Under the pieces are notes generated by a model. The model searched no databases and had not been told where the DNA came from. It saw only the letters and a list, made by a program, of their open reading frames with translations. A DNA stretch of 64,000 nucleotides from Clostridia bacterium (GTDB lineage: Bacteria > Bacillota > Clostridia > Lachnospirales > CAG-274). Location: positions 1 through 64,000 of the forward strand of contig JAUNGN010000010.1 of the NCBI GenBank assembly GCA_030524425.1, read 5' to 3'. Both the position numbers and the translations under genes were made by a program. Below are positions 33,041 through 42,606 of the stretch, piece by piece; positions within the stretch are counted from its first letter, which is position 1, and each line of letters begins with the position of its first letter.

Positions 33041-33088
33041 TTGACAGTATTTATTAAAAACAGTATAATTATATTACATATGTAATAT
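33041..33088 (+). promoter_or_regulatory. blaI-blaR1 promoter with BlaI operator
   Basis: A perfect consensus promoter, TTGACA (33041-33046), 17 bp, TATAAT (33064-33069). It is followed by a perfect palindrome ATATTACA-TA-TGTAATAT at 33071-33088. BlaI bound here would repress its own operon. Confidence 0.88.
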
Positions 33089-33101
33089 AAGGAGTGGTGT
33101 T

Positions 33102-33473
33102 ATGAACAGATTTCCGCAGATTTCAGAGGCAGAATTTGAAATAATGAAGGTTATATGGGATAATAATCCCATAAATACAAAGGAAATAGTTGATATAGTA
33201 ACAAAGTCAAGCAGCTGGAATATGCGTACTATACACACACTTATAGCAAGACTTGAAAAAAAAGGAGCTATAAGTCACAAAAAGGAAGGACGTATATATA
33301 GCTATTCACCCATAGTTAAAAAAGAAGACTACATTAACTCAGAAAGTAAATCCTTCCTTAACAAGTTTTATAATGGTGCGGCAAACAAAATGGTTATGAA
33401 TTTTATTGAAAATGATATGCTTTCTTCAAGGGATATTCAGGAGTTAAAAAATATATTGAATAAGAAGGAATAA
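33102..33473 (+). CDS. blaI: BlaI/MecI-family transcriptional repressor
   Basis: A 123-residue penicillinase repressor with a winged-helix domain (ISEAEFEIMKVIWDNNPINTKEIVDIVTKSSSWNMRTIHTLIARLEKKGAI) and a C-terminal dimerisation part holding the cleavage region. It represses bla and itself through the TACA/TGTA palindromes. It is 2 bp before blaR1, the usual pairing. AAGGAG precedes the start. Confidence 0.93.
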   Translation: MNRFPQISEAEFEIMKVIWDNNPINTKEIVDIVTKSSSWNMRTIHTLIARLEKKGAISHKKEGRIYSYSPIVKKEDYINSESKSFLNKFYNGAANKMVMNFIENDMLSSRDIQELKNILNKKE

Positions 33474-33475
33474 TT

Positions 33476-35140
33476 ATGTTTATATATCATTTTTTAATTT
33501 CAAATTTTTTTATATCATCAGCCATATTAATAATATTTTTGGTTAAAGCTTTTATGGGAAAAAGGCTTTCTGCAAGATGCAATTATTTTATGTGGTTTTT
33601 TATTATGATACTGATGATTGCCGCTTTTGTGCCCGGTACAGGTATACCTCAATTTATAAATCAGGGTATTAAGGAAGCTGTATTTAAAAGTGAATTAAGC
33701 TCTGATATAAATTTTGGCAGTAATATTAAGGATTTGTATATTTCCGTTAACAGTTATAGCTTTTTATATGTTATTTGGATATCAGGCTTAATTATTAATT
33801 TGTTATTTCTATTTTCAGGCAGAATTAAGCTTAACAGAATAATTAAGCATAAGGAAACAAATTTATTATTTGAGGACTGCTGTAAAAGAGTTGGCGTAAA
33901 AGCTGATTTATATATAAGTCCTTCCGTCAGCTCACCCATGTCCTTTGGTATAATAAAGCCGTTAGTTGTTATTCCTGAAATTAAATTAAGCTATGTACAG
34001 TTACGGCATATTATTTTACACGAACTTATTCATCATAAGCATAAGGATATTTATATTAATTATATTTTTTGCTTTTTAGGTGCAGTATACTGGTTTAACC
34101 CTTTTGTTTATATTATGCTTGACAGAATCAGGCTTGATATGGAGATATACTGTGACTATTCCGTTATTGAATATACAAGAAATAGTATTGATTATGGCAA
34201 TACCATTTTAAGTATGGCAGAACACAAGTCTGGTCTTAAAGCAGCTAATTATTTGTCAGATAATAAAAAAAATTTAAAAAGCAGAATAATAAGAATAGCG
34301 GACTTTAATAAAAAATCTTCAATTGCAGCAGGAAAGACAGTATTTGCCTTTCTTGCTGCTGTGACATTGACTTTTTCTTTTATAATCAATTCTTACGGAT
34401 ATGATATGGGAAACAGTTCATTTGCCGTTGACGGTGATTACATTGACCTTAAGGAGCATTTTAAAGATTATGAGGGATGTTTTGTGCTGTATGATACAAA
34501 TAATGACAGGTATACAGTTTATAATAAGGCAATGGCAGAAAAAAGGGTATCCCCGGATTCTACATATAAGATAGCTTTGGCACTTAACGGGCTTGAGGCA
34601 GGTGTAATTACAGCTGAAAATAATGAGATAAACTGGGATGGCAAAGAAAATCCTTTCGATGACTGGAATAAAAATCACAATCTTGACTCAGCCATGAAGT
34701 ATAGTGTAAACTGGTATTTTCAGGACATTGACAGTAGGTTAAGTAAAAGCGAAATATCAGATTATCTGAAGCAAATATCCTATGGAAACATGCTTGCGGG
34801 CTATGACAGTGAAAATTACTGGCTTGAAAATTCTCTTAAAATTTCTGCTGCGGAGCAGGTGGATTTTTTAAAAAAGGTTTACAATAATGACTTCGGTTTT
34901 GAATCAATTAATGTAAATGCCGTTTTGAATTCCATAAAGCTTTCAGATAATTTTTATGGCAAGACGGGTACAGGTATGGTTAATGGTAAAACAGTTAACG
35001 GATGGTTTGTGGGGATTATTGACAAAGAGGATAATACCTATATATTTTCCGTAAGAATTGCCGCTAAGGATAATGCCACAGGATTGGCTGCAAAAAAAAT
35101 AACTGAGGATATTCTTGAAGATATATTAATGATAAATTAA
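33476..35140 (+). CDS. blaR1: BlaR1-type beta-lactam sensor-transducer (M56 metalloprotease + class D sensor)
   Basis: A 554-residue membrane protein. The N-terminal part has membrane spans and a gluzincin site HELIH (182-186), with a downstream glutamate in RLDMEIYCD. A further span at about 287-305 leads to the extracellular sensor domain (about 320-554) with STYK (362-365), SVN, YGN and KTGTG. Beta-lactam acylation of the sensor Ser would activate the protease and lead to BlaI loss. Length and layout match BlaR1/MecR1. Confidence 0.92.
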   Translation: MFIYHFLISNFFISSAILIIFLVKAFMGKRLSARCNYFMWFFIMILMIAAFVPGTGIPQFINQGIKEAVFKSELSSDINFGSNIKDLYISVNSYSFLYVIWISGLIINLLFLFSGRIKLNRIIKHKETNLLFEDCCKRVGVKADLYISPSVSSPMSFGIIKPLVVIPEIKLSYVQLRHIILHELIHHKHKDIYINYIFCFLGAVYWFNPFVYIMLDRIRLDMEIYCDYSVIEYTRNSIDYGNTILSMAEHKSGLKAANYLSDNKKNLKSRIIRIADFNKKSSIAAGKTVFAFLAAVTLTFSFIINSYGYDMGNSSFAVDGDYIDLKEHFKDYEGCFVLYDTNNDRYTVYNKAMAEKRVSPDSTYKIALALNGLEAGVITAENNEINWDGKENPFDDWNKNHNLDSAMKYSVNWYFQDIDSRLSKSEISDYLKQISYGNMLAGYDSENYWLENSLKISAAEQVDFLKKVYNNDFGFESINVNAVLNSIKLSDNFYGKTGTGMVNGKTVNGWFVGIIDKEDNTYIFSVRIAAKDNATGLAAKKITEDILEDILMIN

Positions 35141-35151
35141 GTATTATCAGG

Positions 35152-35180
35152 TTGACATTGTAAAAAAATGGGTTTAAAAT
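35152..35180 (+). promoter_or_regulatory. Ferritin gene promoter
   Basis: TTGACA at 35152-35157 and TAAAAT at 35175-35180 with a 17-bp spacer. I saw no clear Fur or PerR box. Confidence 0.7.
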
Positions 35181-35219
35181 CAAAGTATATTTAAATATAT
35201 TTTGAAAGGAGAAATGGTA

Positions 35220-35732
35220 ATGATTGATAAAAAAGTTGCCGAATTGTTAAATACTCAGGTAAATAAGGAGTTATATTCAGCATATTTGTACCTTGAGTTT
35301 TCTAATTTTTATGTTGAGCAGGGCTTGTCAGGCTTTGCTAACTGGTATAAAATTCAGGCACAGGAAGAAAGAGATCATGCAATGCTGTTTATGCAGTATA
35401 TGCAGAATAATGATGTAAAGGTTACATTAGAATCTGTGGATAAGCCTGATGCCGACCTTAAAGAAAATATAGATCCTCTTAAGGCAGGATATGAACACGA
35501 AATTTATGTAACAAGTCTTATTAACGATATTTATGATGCTGCTTACAGTGTTAAGGATTTCAGAACCATGCAGTTTCTTGACTGGTTTGTTAAGGAACAG
35601 GGGGAGGAAGAAACAAATGCTTCCGACCTTGTTAAAAAGATGGAGCTTTACGGTTCAGATTCAAGAGGGCTTTATCTTTTAGACAGTGAATTGGGCAGCA
35701 GAGTATACTCTGCACCATCACTTGTGCTTTAA
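35220..35732 (+). CDS. ftnA: Ferritin (non-heme iron storage protein)
   Basis: A 170-residue ferritin of the bacterial non-heme class. Ferroxidase ligands appear as Glu in NKELYSAYLYLEF, Glu and His in QEERDHAMLFM, and Glu in VKEQGEEETNASDL. It forms a 24-mer shell storing iron. The start at 35220 is preferred because AAAGGAG lies 8 bp away; ATG 35214 is too close. It is monocistronic. Confidence 0.93.
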   Translation: MIDKKVAELLNTQVNKELYSAYLYLEFSNFYVEQGLSGFANWYKIQAQEERDHAMLFMQYMQNNDVKVTLESVDKPDADLKENIDPLKAGYEHEIYVTSLINDIYDAAYSVKDFRTMQFLDWFVKEQGEEETNASDLVKKMELYGSDSRGLYLLDSELGSRVYSAPSLVL

Positions 35733-35753
35733 TTAAAAAGAGTTACATATTTA

Positions 35754-35795
35754 AGAGAAGTCTCTGAATAATTTATGGGATTTCTCTTTTTTATT
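35754..35795 (+). terminator. Ferritin terminator
   Basis: AAGAGAAGT pairs with ATTTCTCTT across about 38 bp (one G-T pair), followed by Ts. Confidence 0.65.
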
Positions 35796-35836
35796 GGTAA
35801 TAATAAAAATGAGAAATAATTTTTGAAAATGAAAAA

Positions 35837-35907
35837 ATATTTCAAAAATATTAAGAATACTCAAAATTAAAATTTACTGTTGCATAATGCAGGGCAAATC
35901 TGTTATT
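35837..35907 (+). repeat. 71-bp direct repeat, copy 1
   Basis: This 71-bp sequence is repeated exactly 250 bp downstream (36087-36157) with a single mismatch (C here at 35895, T there). It contains a TTGCAT -35-like hexamer at 35880-35885. Confidence 0.9.
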
Positions 35908-36048
35908 TGCGTTAATAAGTTGGCAGTACAAAGCAGGTATTATGGGGCTTTCATGAGAGCTTTCTTATGAGAAAGCCTGATAATTGCCTGCTTTACAGGG
36001 CTGACGCCCGGCGAACGAGGCGTTAGCCGAGTGAGGTGCTGCAAATAA
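35903..36048. ncRNA. Candidate structured RNA between two direct repeats, upstream of secA
   Basis: TTATTTGC (35903-35910) pairs with GCAAATAA (36041-36048). GCAGTAC (about 35923) can pair with GTGCTGC further in. Inside are a long interrupted hairpin closed by AAAGCAGG/CCTGCTTT (35930-35994) and a 10-bp hairpin GGCTGACGCC/GGCGTTAGCC (35999-36028, one G-T pair). The result resembles a closed multi-branch RNA, GC-richer than its surroundings. Alternatives are a MITE-like element with 8-bp inverted ends. No known family was matched by eye. Confidence 0.45.
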
Positions 36049-36086
36049 AAAGAAGAGGTAAAGATTTACCCGATTATAATATAAAT

Positions 36087-36157
36087 ATATTTCAAAAATA
36101 TTAAGAATACTCAAAATTAAAATTTACTGTTGCATAATGCAGGGTAAATCTGTTATT
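36087..36157 (+). repeat. 71-bp direct repeat, copy 2
   Basis: This copy differs from copy 1 at one base. It runs into the secA promoter region (TTGCAT 36130-36135, then TATTAT at 36154-36159), so the repeat carries part of a promoter. Confidence 0.9.
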
Positions 36158-36210
36158 ATATAAAATAGTATAGTATTGAAATAACCTAAAAGAATATGAG
36201 GTGTAAATAA

Positions 36211-38805
36211 ATGGGTTTTTTAGAAAAAGTATTTGGCTCTTACAGTGACAAGGAAATAAAAAAAATAATGCCTATTGTTACTAAAATAAATTCTCTTGAG
36301 CCTGAAATGGAAGGTTTAAGTGATGATGAGCTTAGAGCTAAGACAGATGAATTTAAAGCCAGACTTGCTGAGGGTGCAGCTCTTGATGACATTTTGCCTG
36401 AGGCATTTGCTGTTGTAAGAGAAGCGTCAAAGAGAGTAATCGGATTACGTCATTTTGATGTTCAGCTTATTGGCGGTATTGTTCTTCATCAGGGACGTAT
36501 TGCAGAAATGAAAACAGGTGAAGGTAAAACATTGGTTTCCACCTGTCCTGCTTATCTTAATGCTCTTGCAGGCAAGGGCGTGCATATTGTAACGGTTAAT
36601 GAATACCTTGCCAAAAGAGATGCGGAGGAAATGGGACAGATTCACCGCTTCTTAGGTCTTAGTGTAGGTGTTATTCTTCATGATCTTGAAAAAGCCGAAA
36701 GACAGGCAGCATATAACTGTGACATTACTTATGCAACAAATAACGAATTGGGCTTTGATTATCTGAGAGATAATATGGTAGTTTATGAGAGAGATCTTGT
36801 TCAGAGGGGGCTGCCTTTTACCATTATTGATGAGGTTGACTCAATCCTTATTGATGAGGCAAGAACACCTCTTATTATTTCAGGACAGTCAGACAAGTCT
36901 ACTAAGCTTTATGAGCTTGCTGATATGTTTGTTAAGACTCTTATTAAAGGTCAGATTTTAAATGAAGATGAAGCAATGAATCCTCTTATAAGAGAAGAAC
37001 TTAAAGAGGAGGGAGATTTTGTAGTTGATGAAAAGGCAAAGACTTCTACTCTTACTCAGCAGGGTGTTGAAAAGGCTGAAAAGTTCTTTAATGTTGAAAA
37101 CCTTTCTGACCCTGAAAATATGGCTTTACAGCATCATATTAATAATGCACTGAAGGCAAACTACAATATGTTTAAGGATCAGGACTATGTTACCGAAAAT
37201 GATAAGGGTGAGCCTGAAATCGTTATTGTAGATACATTTACAGGCAGAATGATGCCGGGACGAAGATATTCTGACGGCTTGCATCAGGCTATTGAGGCTA
37301 AGGAACACTTAGAGGTCAGAAGAGAGAGTAAAACTCTTGCAACAATTACTTTCCAGAACTTCTTTAACAAGTATGAAAAGAAGTCAGGTATGACAGGTAC
37401 TGCTCAGACAGAGGAATCTGAGTTCAGAGCTATTTATGGTATGGATGTTGTATGTATTCCTACCAATATGCCTGTTATCAGAAAAGATTTAAATGATGTT
37501 GTTTATCAGACACAGGCTGCCAAGTACAGAGCCGTTATTAAGGAAATTATTGAATCTCATGAAAAGGGACAGCCTGTTCTTGTAGGTACTGTAAATATTG
37601 AAATTTCCGAACTTTTGGGAAATATGCTTAAAAGAGAAGGTGTTAAGTGTGAGGTGCTTAATGCCAAGAATCACAGACGTGAGGCTGAGATTGTAGCTAA
37701 GGCAGGCGAAAAGGGTGCTGTAACCATTGCAACCAATATGGCCGGAAGAGGTACTGATATCAAGCTTGGAGAAGGCGTTGTTGAGCTTGGCGGACTTAAG
37801 ATTATAGGTACCGAAAGACATGAGTCAAGACGTATTGATAACCAGTTAAGAGGACGTTCAGGCCGTCAGGGAGATCCGGGTGAATCTAAGTTTTACTTAT
37901 CTCTTGAGGATGACTTATTAAGACTTTTCGGTTCTGAAAGAACTGCTGAAATGATTAAAAAGCTTGGCTTGCCGGAGGATGAGCCTATTGAAGCTAAAAT
38001 GCTTACAAAGTCTATTGAGGGCGCTCAGAAGAAGGTTGAGGGTAATAACTTCTCAGCAAGAAAGAGATTGCTGGACTATGATAAGGTAAACAATGAGCAG
38101 AGGGAGATTATTTATGCCCAAAGAAAGGAAGTACTTTTAGGTGCTGACCTTAAGGATAAAATTTTAAATATGGTTAAGGCTGTAATTACCAGATGTGCCG
38201 ATGCTGTCTGCCTTAATGATGATGACCCTGCAGAGTGGGATATGACTGAATTTAATGAGCTTGTAAGACCTTATTTTGGCTTTGAGGATATGTTTATTCT
38301 TACAGATGAGGATATTCAGACAATTACTAAGGAAAAGCTTATTGAGAGAGTTTATAATGACGCTGTTGTTAAATACGATGCCAAGGAGGCAGAGTATGGC
38401 AATGAAATGATGAGGGAGCTTGAAAGGGTTGTCACTCTTAAGGTTGTTGATACTAAGTGGATGGCACATATTGATGATATGGATCAGATGCGTCAGGGTA
38501 TTATGTTAAGAGCATTGGCTCAGAGAGATCCTCTTCTTGAATATCAGTTTGTAAGCTACGATATGTTTGAAGAGCTTTCAAATAATATTCAGAATGATAT
38601 TGTTAAGACTTTATTCCACATCAGAATTGTTGCTCCTGAACAGGGTGTTGAAAGAGAACAGGTTGCTCAGCCTACTTCAACTAACAAGGATGAGTCAGCA
38701 GGGGGAAATACAAAGGTTAGAAAAGAACCTAAGATTGGCAGAAATGACCCATGCCCTTGCGGCAGCGGCAAGAAGTATAAGCAGTGCTGCGGCAGATTTG
38801 AGTAA
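36211..38805 (+). CDS. secA: Preprotein translocase ATPase subunit SecA
   Basis: An 864-residue motor of the Sec pathway that pushes preproteins through SecYEG. Visible: ATP-binding [14 protein letters not shown]-type [57 protein letters not shown], and a C-terminal zinc-binding SEC-C tail [14 protein letters not shown]. It is followed by prfB, the common Firmicutes order. The hpf/raiA gene that often precedes secA is not found here. Confidence 0.97.
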   Translation: MGFLEKVFGSYSDKEIKKIMPIVTKINSLEPEMEGLSDDELRAKTDEFKARLAEGAALDDILPEAFAVVREASKRVIGLRHFDVQLIGGIVLHQGRIAEMKTGEGKTLVSTCPAYLNALAGKGVHIVTVNEYLAKRDAEEMGQIHRFLGLSVGVILHDLEKAERQAAYNCDITYATNNELGFDYLRDNMVVYERDLVQRGLPFTIIDEVDSILIDEARTPLIISGQSDKSTKLYELADMFVKTLIKGQILNEDEAMNPLIREELKEEGDFVVDEKAKTSTLTQQGVEKAEKFFNVENLSDPENMALQHHINNALKANYNMFKDQDYVTENDKGEPEIVIVDTFTGRMMPGRRYSDGLHQAIEAKEHLEVRRESKTLATITFQNFFNKYEKKSGMTGTAQTEESEFRAIYGMDVVCIPTNMPVIRKDLNDVVYQTQAAKYRAVIKEIIESHEKGQPVLVGTVNIEISELLGNMLKREGVKCEVLNAKNHRREAEIVAKAGEKGAVTIATNMAGRGTDIKLGEGVVELGGLKIIGTERHESRRIDNQLRGRSGRQGDPGESKFYLSLEDDLLRLFGSERTAEMIKKLGLPEDEPIEAKMLTKSIEGAQKKVEGNNFSARKRLLDYDKVNNEQREIIYAQRKEVLLGADLKDKILNMVKAVITRCADAVCLNDDDPAEWDMTEFNELVRPYFGFEDMFILTDEDIQTITKEKLIERVYNDAVVKYDAKEAEYGNEMMRELERVVTLKVVDTKWMAHIDDMDQMRQGIMLRALAQRDPLLEYQFVSYDMFEELSNNIQNDIVKTLFHIRIVAPEQGVEREQVAQPTSTNKDESAGGNTKVRKEPKIGRNDPCPCGSGKKYKQCCGRFE

Positions 38806-38823
38806 AAGCAATGATGTTTTTTA

Positions 38824-38851
38824 AATAGGTGTGTCATATGACACACCTATT
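38824..38851. repeat. Perfect 28-bp palindrome downstream of secA
   Basis: AATAGGTGTGTCAT and ATGACACACCTATT form a perfect 14-bp inverted repeat with no loop. There is only a weak T run after it, so it may act as a terminator or as a protein-binding palindrome. Confidence 0.6.
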
Positions 38852-38873
38852 ATTTGATATTGACACATTAATT

Positions 38874-38906
38874 AAACAGCATAGGGGACTGTCCCCTATG
38901 CTGTTT
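38874..38906. repeat. REP-like hairpin (AGGGGACTGTCCCCT family), copy 1
   Basis: AAACAGCATAGGGGAC (38874-38889), one T, GTCCCCTATGCTGTTT (38891-38906) is a 16-bp inverted repeat. A related element (ACATAGGG-ACTGT-CCCCTATGT) lies at 46441-46467 inside the thi operon. These look like a dispersed short palindromic repeat; there is no U tract. Confidence 0.6.
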
Positions 38907-38934
38907 ATACAAACTATTAAGAAAGGTTGATTTT

Positions 38935-40041
38935 ATGATATTTGAATTAGATCAAATGGCAACGGAGCTTGCTTCTTATGAGGAAAGCCTAAAAGAGCTT
39001 AGAAATTCATTAAACATAGATGAGGCAAAGGAAAAGGTTGATGAGCTTGAGGAAATTGCAGGGGATCCTGACTTTTGGAATGATATGGATAAGGCGCAGA
39101 AAAATCTTCAGCAGACAAAACAGCTTAAAAATAAAATTGAAGGCTATGAAAAGCTTAAAACAGACTATGATGATTTAATGACTTTAATTGAAATGGGTAA
39201 CGAAATGGACGATGACTCAGTTGTTGATGAGGCAAAGGAAATGCGTATTGCCTTTGAAGAGGAATTTGAACATCTCAGAATTTCCACACTTCTTACAGGT
39301 CAGTATGACCACTGTAATGCCATTGTTACTCTTCATTCGGGAGCCGGCGGTACAGAAGCCTGTGACTGGGTTTCAATGCTTTACAGAATGTACAGCCGCT
39401 GGGTTGAAAAGCAGGGCTTTGGCTTTGACCTTATGGACTATCAGGAGGGTGACGAGGCAGGTATTAAGTCTGTTACATTTATGGTGACAGGTGAAAATGC
39501 CTATGGCTATTTAAAGGGTGAAAAGGGTATTCACAGGCTTGTTAGAATTTCTCCTTTTGACTCAAGCGGCAGACGTCATACTTCCTTTGCAAGCTGTGAT
39601 ATTATGCCTGAAATTGATGAAGATATTGAGGTTGAAATCAATCCCGATGATTTAAGAATTGATACCTACAGAGCCAGCGGTGCAGGCGGTCAGCACGTTA
39701 ATAAGACTTCTTCTGCCATAAGAATTACCCACATTCCCACAAACACCGTTGTTCAGTGTCAGAATGAAAGAAGTCAGTTCCAGAATAAGGATATGGCTAT
39801 GAAAATGTTAAAGGCTAAGCTTTATGAAATGAAGCTTAAGGAGCAGGGGGAAATGCTTGAGGGTATCAGAGGTGAGGTTAAGGATATTGCTTGGGGCAGT
39901 CAGATAAGGAGCTATGTTTTCCACCCCTACAATATGATTAAGGACCACAGAACAGGAGCTGAAACCGGTAATGTTCAGCCTGTTATGGACGGTAATTTGG
40001 ATTTGTATATTAATGCTTATTTGAAGTGGATAAATGAATAA
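38935..40041 (+). CDS. prfB: Peptide chain release factor 2 (no programmed frameshift)
   Basis: A 368-residue RF2 that reads UGA/UAA. It has the GGQ motif in RASGAGGQHVNKTSSA and the SPF tripeptide in RISPFDSSGRRHTSF. In most bacteria an in-frame UGA near codon 25 forces a +1 frameshift; here the frame reads straight through LRNSLNIDEAKEKV with no UGA, so that autoregulation is absent. GAAAGG precedes the ATG. Confidence 0.96.
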   Translation: MIFELDQMATELASYEESLKELRNSLNIDEAKEKVDELEEIAGDPDFWNDMDKAQKNLQQTKQLKNKIEGYEKLKTDYDDLMTLIEMGNEMDDDSVVDEAKEMRIAFEEEFEHLRISTLLTGQYDHCNAIVTLHSGAGGTEACDWVSMLYRMYSRWVEKQGFGFDLMDYQEGDEAGIKSVTFMVTGENAYGYLKGEKGIHRLVRISPFDSSGRRHTSFASCDIMPEIDEDIEVEINPDDLRIDTYRASGAGGQHVNKTSSAIRITHIPTNTVVQCQNERSQFQNKDMAMKMLKAKLYEMKLKEQGEMLEGIRGEVKDIAWGSQIRSYVFHPYNMIKDHRTGAETGNVQPVMDGNLDLYINAYLKWINE

Positions 40042-40082
40042 GAAATAGGAGAAACAGCTTAATATAATAAAGGAGAGGCGGA

Positions 40083-40165
40083 ATGGAAATGAAAACAGTG
40101 AACATTCCTTTATGGTAAGGGTGATAAGGAAGTTTTAATTAAATGGTTAGGTGATAATATTTAAC
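40083..40165 (+). pseudogene. Tiny frameshifted coding remnant
   Basis: AAAGGAG (40070-40076) precedes an ATG whose frame reads MEMKTVNIPLW and then stops. Removing one T in CCTTTATGG would restore a 26-residue frame (VNIPYGKGDKEVLIKWLGDNI), whose start resembles LarA-type racemase N-termini (IPYGK). This is a weak inference; it may equally be a leader peptide before the following terminator. Confidence 0.25.
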
Positions 40166-40169
40166 AGGT

Positions 40170-40215
40170 AAGATACTGCCGGCAGCCGGGTGCGGCTGCC
40201 GGCAGTATCTTTTGC
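40170..40215 (+). terminator. Very strong GC-rich terminator
   Basis: AAGATACTGCCGGCAGCC (40170-40187) pairs perfectly over 18 bp with 40194-40211, followed by TT and more T-rich sequence. Confidence 0.85.
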
Positions 40216-40264
40216 AATGTTTTTAAGTGTTTGTAATAGGAGGGATAAGACATAGCTTTGCAGT

Positions 40265-40293
40265 TTGTATTGATAAATATTTATAGGTATGAT
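40265..40293 (+). promoter_or_regulatory. Promoter of the low-MW phosphatase gene
   Basis: TTGTAT at 40265-40270 and TATGAT at 40288-40293 with a 17-bp spacer. Confidence 0.6.
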
Positions 40294-40335
40294 ATACTTT
40301 TATTCAATAAAAATTAATGTGTGGGAGAATGAAAT

Positions 40336-40797
40336 ATGATAAAGGTAATGTTTGTCTGCCACGGCAATATATGCCGTTCACCAATGGCAGAGTATATATT
40401 CAAATATATGGTTAAGGAAAAGGGTATTGAAAAGGATTTTATAATAAATTCATCTGCCACAAGCTGTGAAGAACTTGGCAATCCTGTACACAGGGGTACA
40501 AAGAAAAAGCTTTATGAAATGGGTATACCCTGCGGTGACCACAGGGCGGTAAGGCTTACCAAGGCTGATTATGATGCTTATGATTACCTTATTGCTATGG
40601 ACAGCAGCAATTTAAGAAATATAGAAAGAATAACAGGTGAAGATACTGAAAACAAGGTATATCTCCTCATGGATTTTAGCGGCAGAAAGGGACAGAGTAT
40701 TGCTGATCCATGGTACACCGGTAATTTTGATGATACATATAATGATATTTATGAGGGATGTAAGGGATTATTAAATAAAATTTGCAAATCTATATAA
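40336..40797 (+). CDS. Low molecular weight protein-tyrosine phosphatase
   Basis: A 153-residue cytoplasmic phosphatase. The P-loop CHGNICRSPMAEYI near the N-terminus (C-x5-R) carries the catalytic Cys and Arg, and the general acid Asp lies in IADPWYTGNFDDTY. It removes phosphate from tyrosine or arginine residues of unknown partners. It is a single gene with its own promoter. Confidence 0.9.
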   Translation: MIKVMFVCHGNICRSPMAEYIFKYMVKEKGIEKDFIINSSATSCEELGNPVHRGTKKKLYEMGIPCGDHRAVRLTKADYDAYDYLIAMDSSNLRNIERITGEDTENKVYLLMDFSGRKGQSIADPWYTGNFDDTYNDIYEGCKGLLNKICKSI

Positions 40798-40838
40798 AAA
40801 AGCAGGCAGAAATGGCTTGTTTTATTCTGTTTTGAATA

Positions 40839-40867
40839 TTGACAATGTTCTTTAATAGGGTTAAAAT
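40839..40867 (+). promoter_or_regulatory. fhs promoter
   Basis: TTGACA at 40839-40844 and TAAAAT at 40862-40867 with a 17-bp spacer. Confidence 0.75.
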
Positions 40868-40908
40868 AGGTTTAATCGTAAGTATAGTGTTTACAGGAGG
40901 AATTTAAT

Positions 40909-42579
40909 ATGAAAAGTGATATACAAATTGCTCAGGAATGTGTAATGGAACCTATTGTTAAGGTTGCTGAAAACTTTGGCATAAATTCCGATGACCTTGA
41001 GTTATACGGAAAATATAAAGCAAAGCTTTCCGATGACCTTTTAAAAAATAATGCAAATAACAAAAAAGGCAAGCTTGTTCTTGTAACTGCTATTAACCCC
41101 ACACCTGCAGGTGAGGGCAAGACTACTGTAACTATCGGTCTTTCACAGGCTTTAAACAAGCTTGGCAGAAAGTCCCTTGTTGCTTTAAGAGAACCTTCTT
41201 TAGGACCTTGTATGGGTATTAAGGGCGGTGCAGCAGGCGGAGGTTATTCACAGGTTGTGCCTATGGAGGATATTAATCTTCACTTTACAGGTGATATTCA
41301 TGCTATGACTACTGCAAATAATCTCTTATCATCTATGATTGATAACCATATACATCAGGGCAATGCTTTGGGTATTGACCCTAACAGTATTACATGGAAA
41401 AGAGTTGTTGACTTAAATGACAGAGTTTTAAGACAGGTTATTGTAGGTGTAGGCGGAAAGATTAACGGCGTAACAAGAGAAGACGGTTTTACCATTACCG
41501 TTGCTTCTGAAATTATGGCTATTGTCTGTCTTGCTGAAAATATTGAGGATTTAAAGGATAAGCTTTCTAAGATTGTTGTTGCTTACACTTATGAGGGCAA
41601 GCCTGTTACTCCAAAGGATTTAAATGCAGTTGGTGCTATGGCTGCTCTTTTAAAGGATGCCATTAAGCCTAACCTTGTTCAGACTCTTGAGCATACACCT
41701 GCTATTATTCACGGCGGTCCTTTTGCAAATATTGCTCATGGCTGTAATTCGGTTAAGGCTACTAAGATGGCTTTAGCTCTTAGTGATATTACTGTTACTG
41801 AGGCAGGCTTCGGCTCTGATTTGGGTGCTGAAAAGTTCTTTGATATTAAGTGCAGAAAGGCTGATTTAAAGCCTGATTGTGTTGTGCTGGTAGCAACCGT
41901 AAGAGCATTGAAATATAACGGCGGTGCAGCTAAAGCTGACCTTAATACACCTAATGCCGAGGCTGTTAAGAAGGGCTTCTGTAATTTACAGAAGCATATC
42001 GAAAACTTACATAAGTTTGGCGTACCTGTTGTAGTTACTTTAAATAATTTTGTATCAGATACCGAAGAAGAGGTAAACTATATTAAGACTCAGTGTGAGG
42101 CTATGGGTGCAGACTTCGCTATTGCCAAGGTTTGGGAAAAGGGCGGAGAAGGAGGCATTGACCTTGCAAATAAAGTCCTTGAGGTTCTTGAAACAAAGGA
42201 AAGTAATTTCCATGTTTTATATGACGAAAATGATACAATAGAAAACAAGATTAGCATTATTGCCAAGGAAATTTATGGTGCTGACGGTGTTGTAATTGAT
42301 CCTAAGACCAGGAAGGAAATTGCAAGACTTGAAGGCTTAGGCTATGATAAGCTTCCTGTATGTATTGCAAAGACTCAGTATTCATTAAGTGATAATCCTG
42401 CCCTTCTCGGCAGACCTGAAGGATTTAAGATTAGTGTTAAGGAAGTAAGAGTAAGTGCAGGTGCAGGCTTTATTGTAGTGCTGACAGGCAATGTTATGGT
42501 TATGCCGGGGCTTCCGAAGGTGCCTGCCGCTGAGAATATAGATGTTGACAGTGAAGGTAATATCACAGGCTTATTCTAA
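40909..42579 (+). CDS. fhs: Formate--tetrahydrofolate ligase
   Basis: A 556-residue enzyme that joins formate to tetrahydrofolate using ATP. The P-loop [20 protein letters not shown], the [22 protein letters not shown] stretch and [13 protein letters not shown] are characteristic. It shares the locus with folD, so both ends of the C1-folate branch are expressed together, with a lipoprotein gene in between. AGGAGG lies before the ATG. Confidence 0.97.
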   Translation: MKSDIQIAQECVMEPIVKVAENFGINSDDLELYGKYKAKLSDDLLKNNANNKKGKLVLVTAINPTPAGEGKTTVTIGLSQALNKLGRKSLVALREPSLGPCMGIKGGAAGGGYSQVVPMEDINLHFTGDIHAMTTANNLLSSMIDNHIHQGNALGIDPNSITWKRVVDLNDRVLRQVIVGVGGKINGVTREDGFTITVASEIMAIVCLAENIEDLKDKLSKIVVAYTYEGKPVTPKDLNAVGAMAALLKDAIKPNLVQTLEHTPAIIHGGPFANIAHGCNSVKATKMALALSDITVTEAGFGSDLGAEKFFDIKCRKADLKPDCVVLVATVRALKYNGGAAKADLNTPNAEAVKKGFCNLQKHIENLHKFGVPVVVTLNNFVSDTEEEVNYIKTQCEAMGADFAIAKVWEKGGEGGIDLANKVLEVLETKESNFHVLYDENDTIENKISIIAKEIYGADGVVIDPKTRKEIARLEGLGYDKLPVCIAKTQYSLSDNPALLGRPEGFKISVKEVRVSAGAGFIVVLTGNVMVMPGLPKVPAAENIDVDSEGNITGLF

Positions 42580-42606
42580 GAAAATTTAACTAAAAGGGGT
42601 ATACTA

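Noticed and set aside
35434-35442. DnaA box in ferritin (and one in hslO near 50319)
   Set aside because: Single matches arising from ordinary Val-Asp-Lys codons; no clustering.
38935-39010. RF2 frameshift site
   Set aside because: No UGA is present and the reading frame is continuous.
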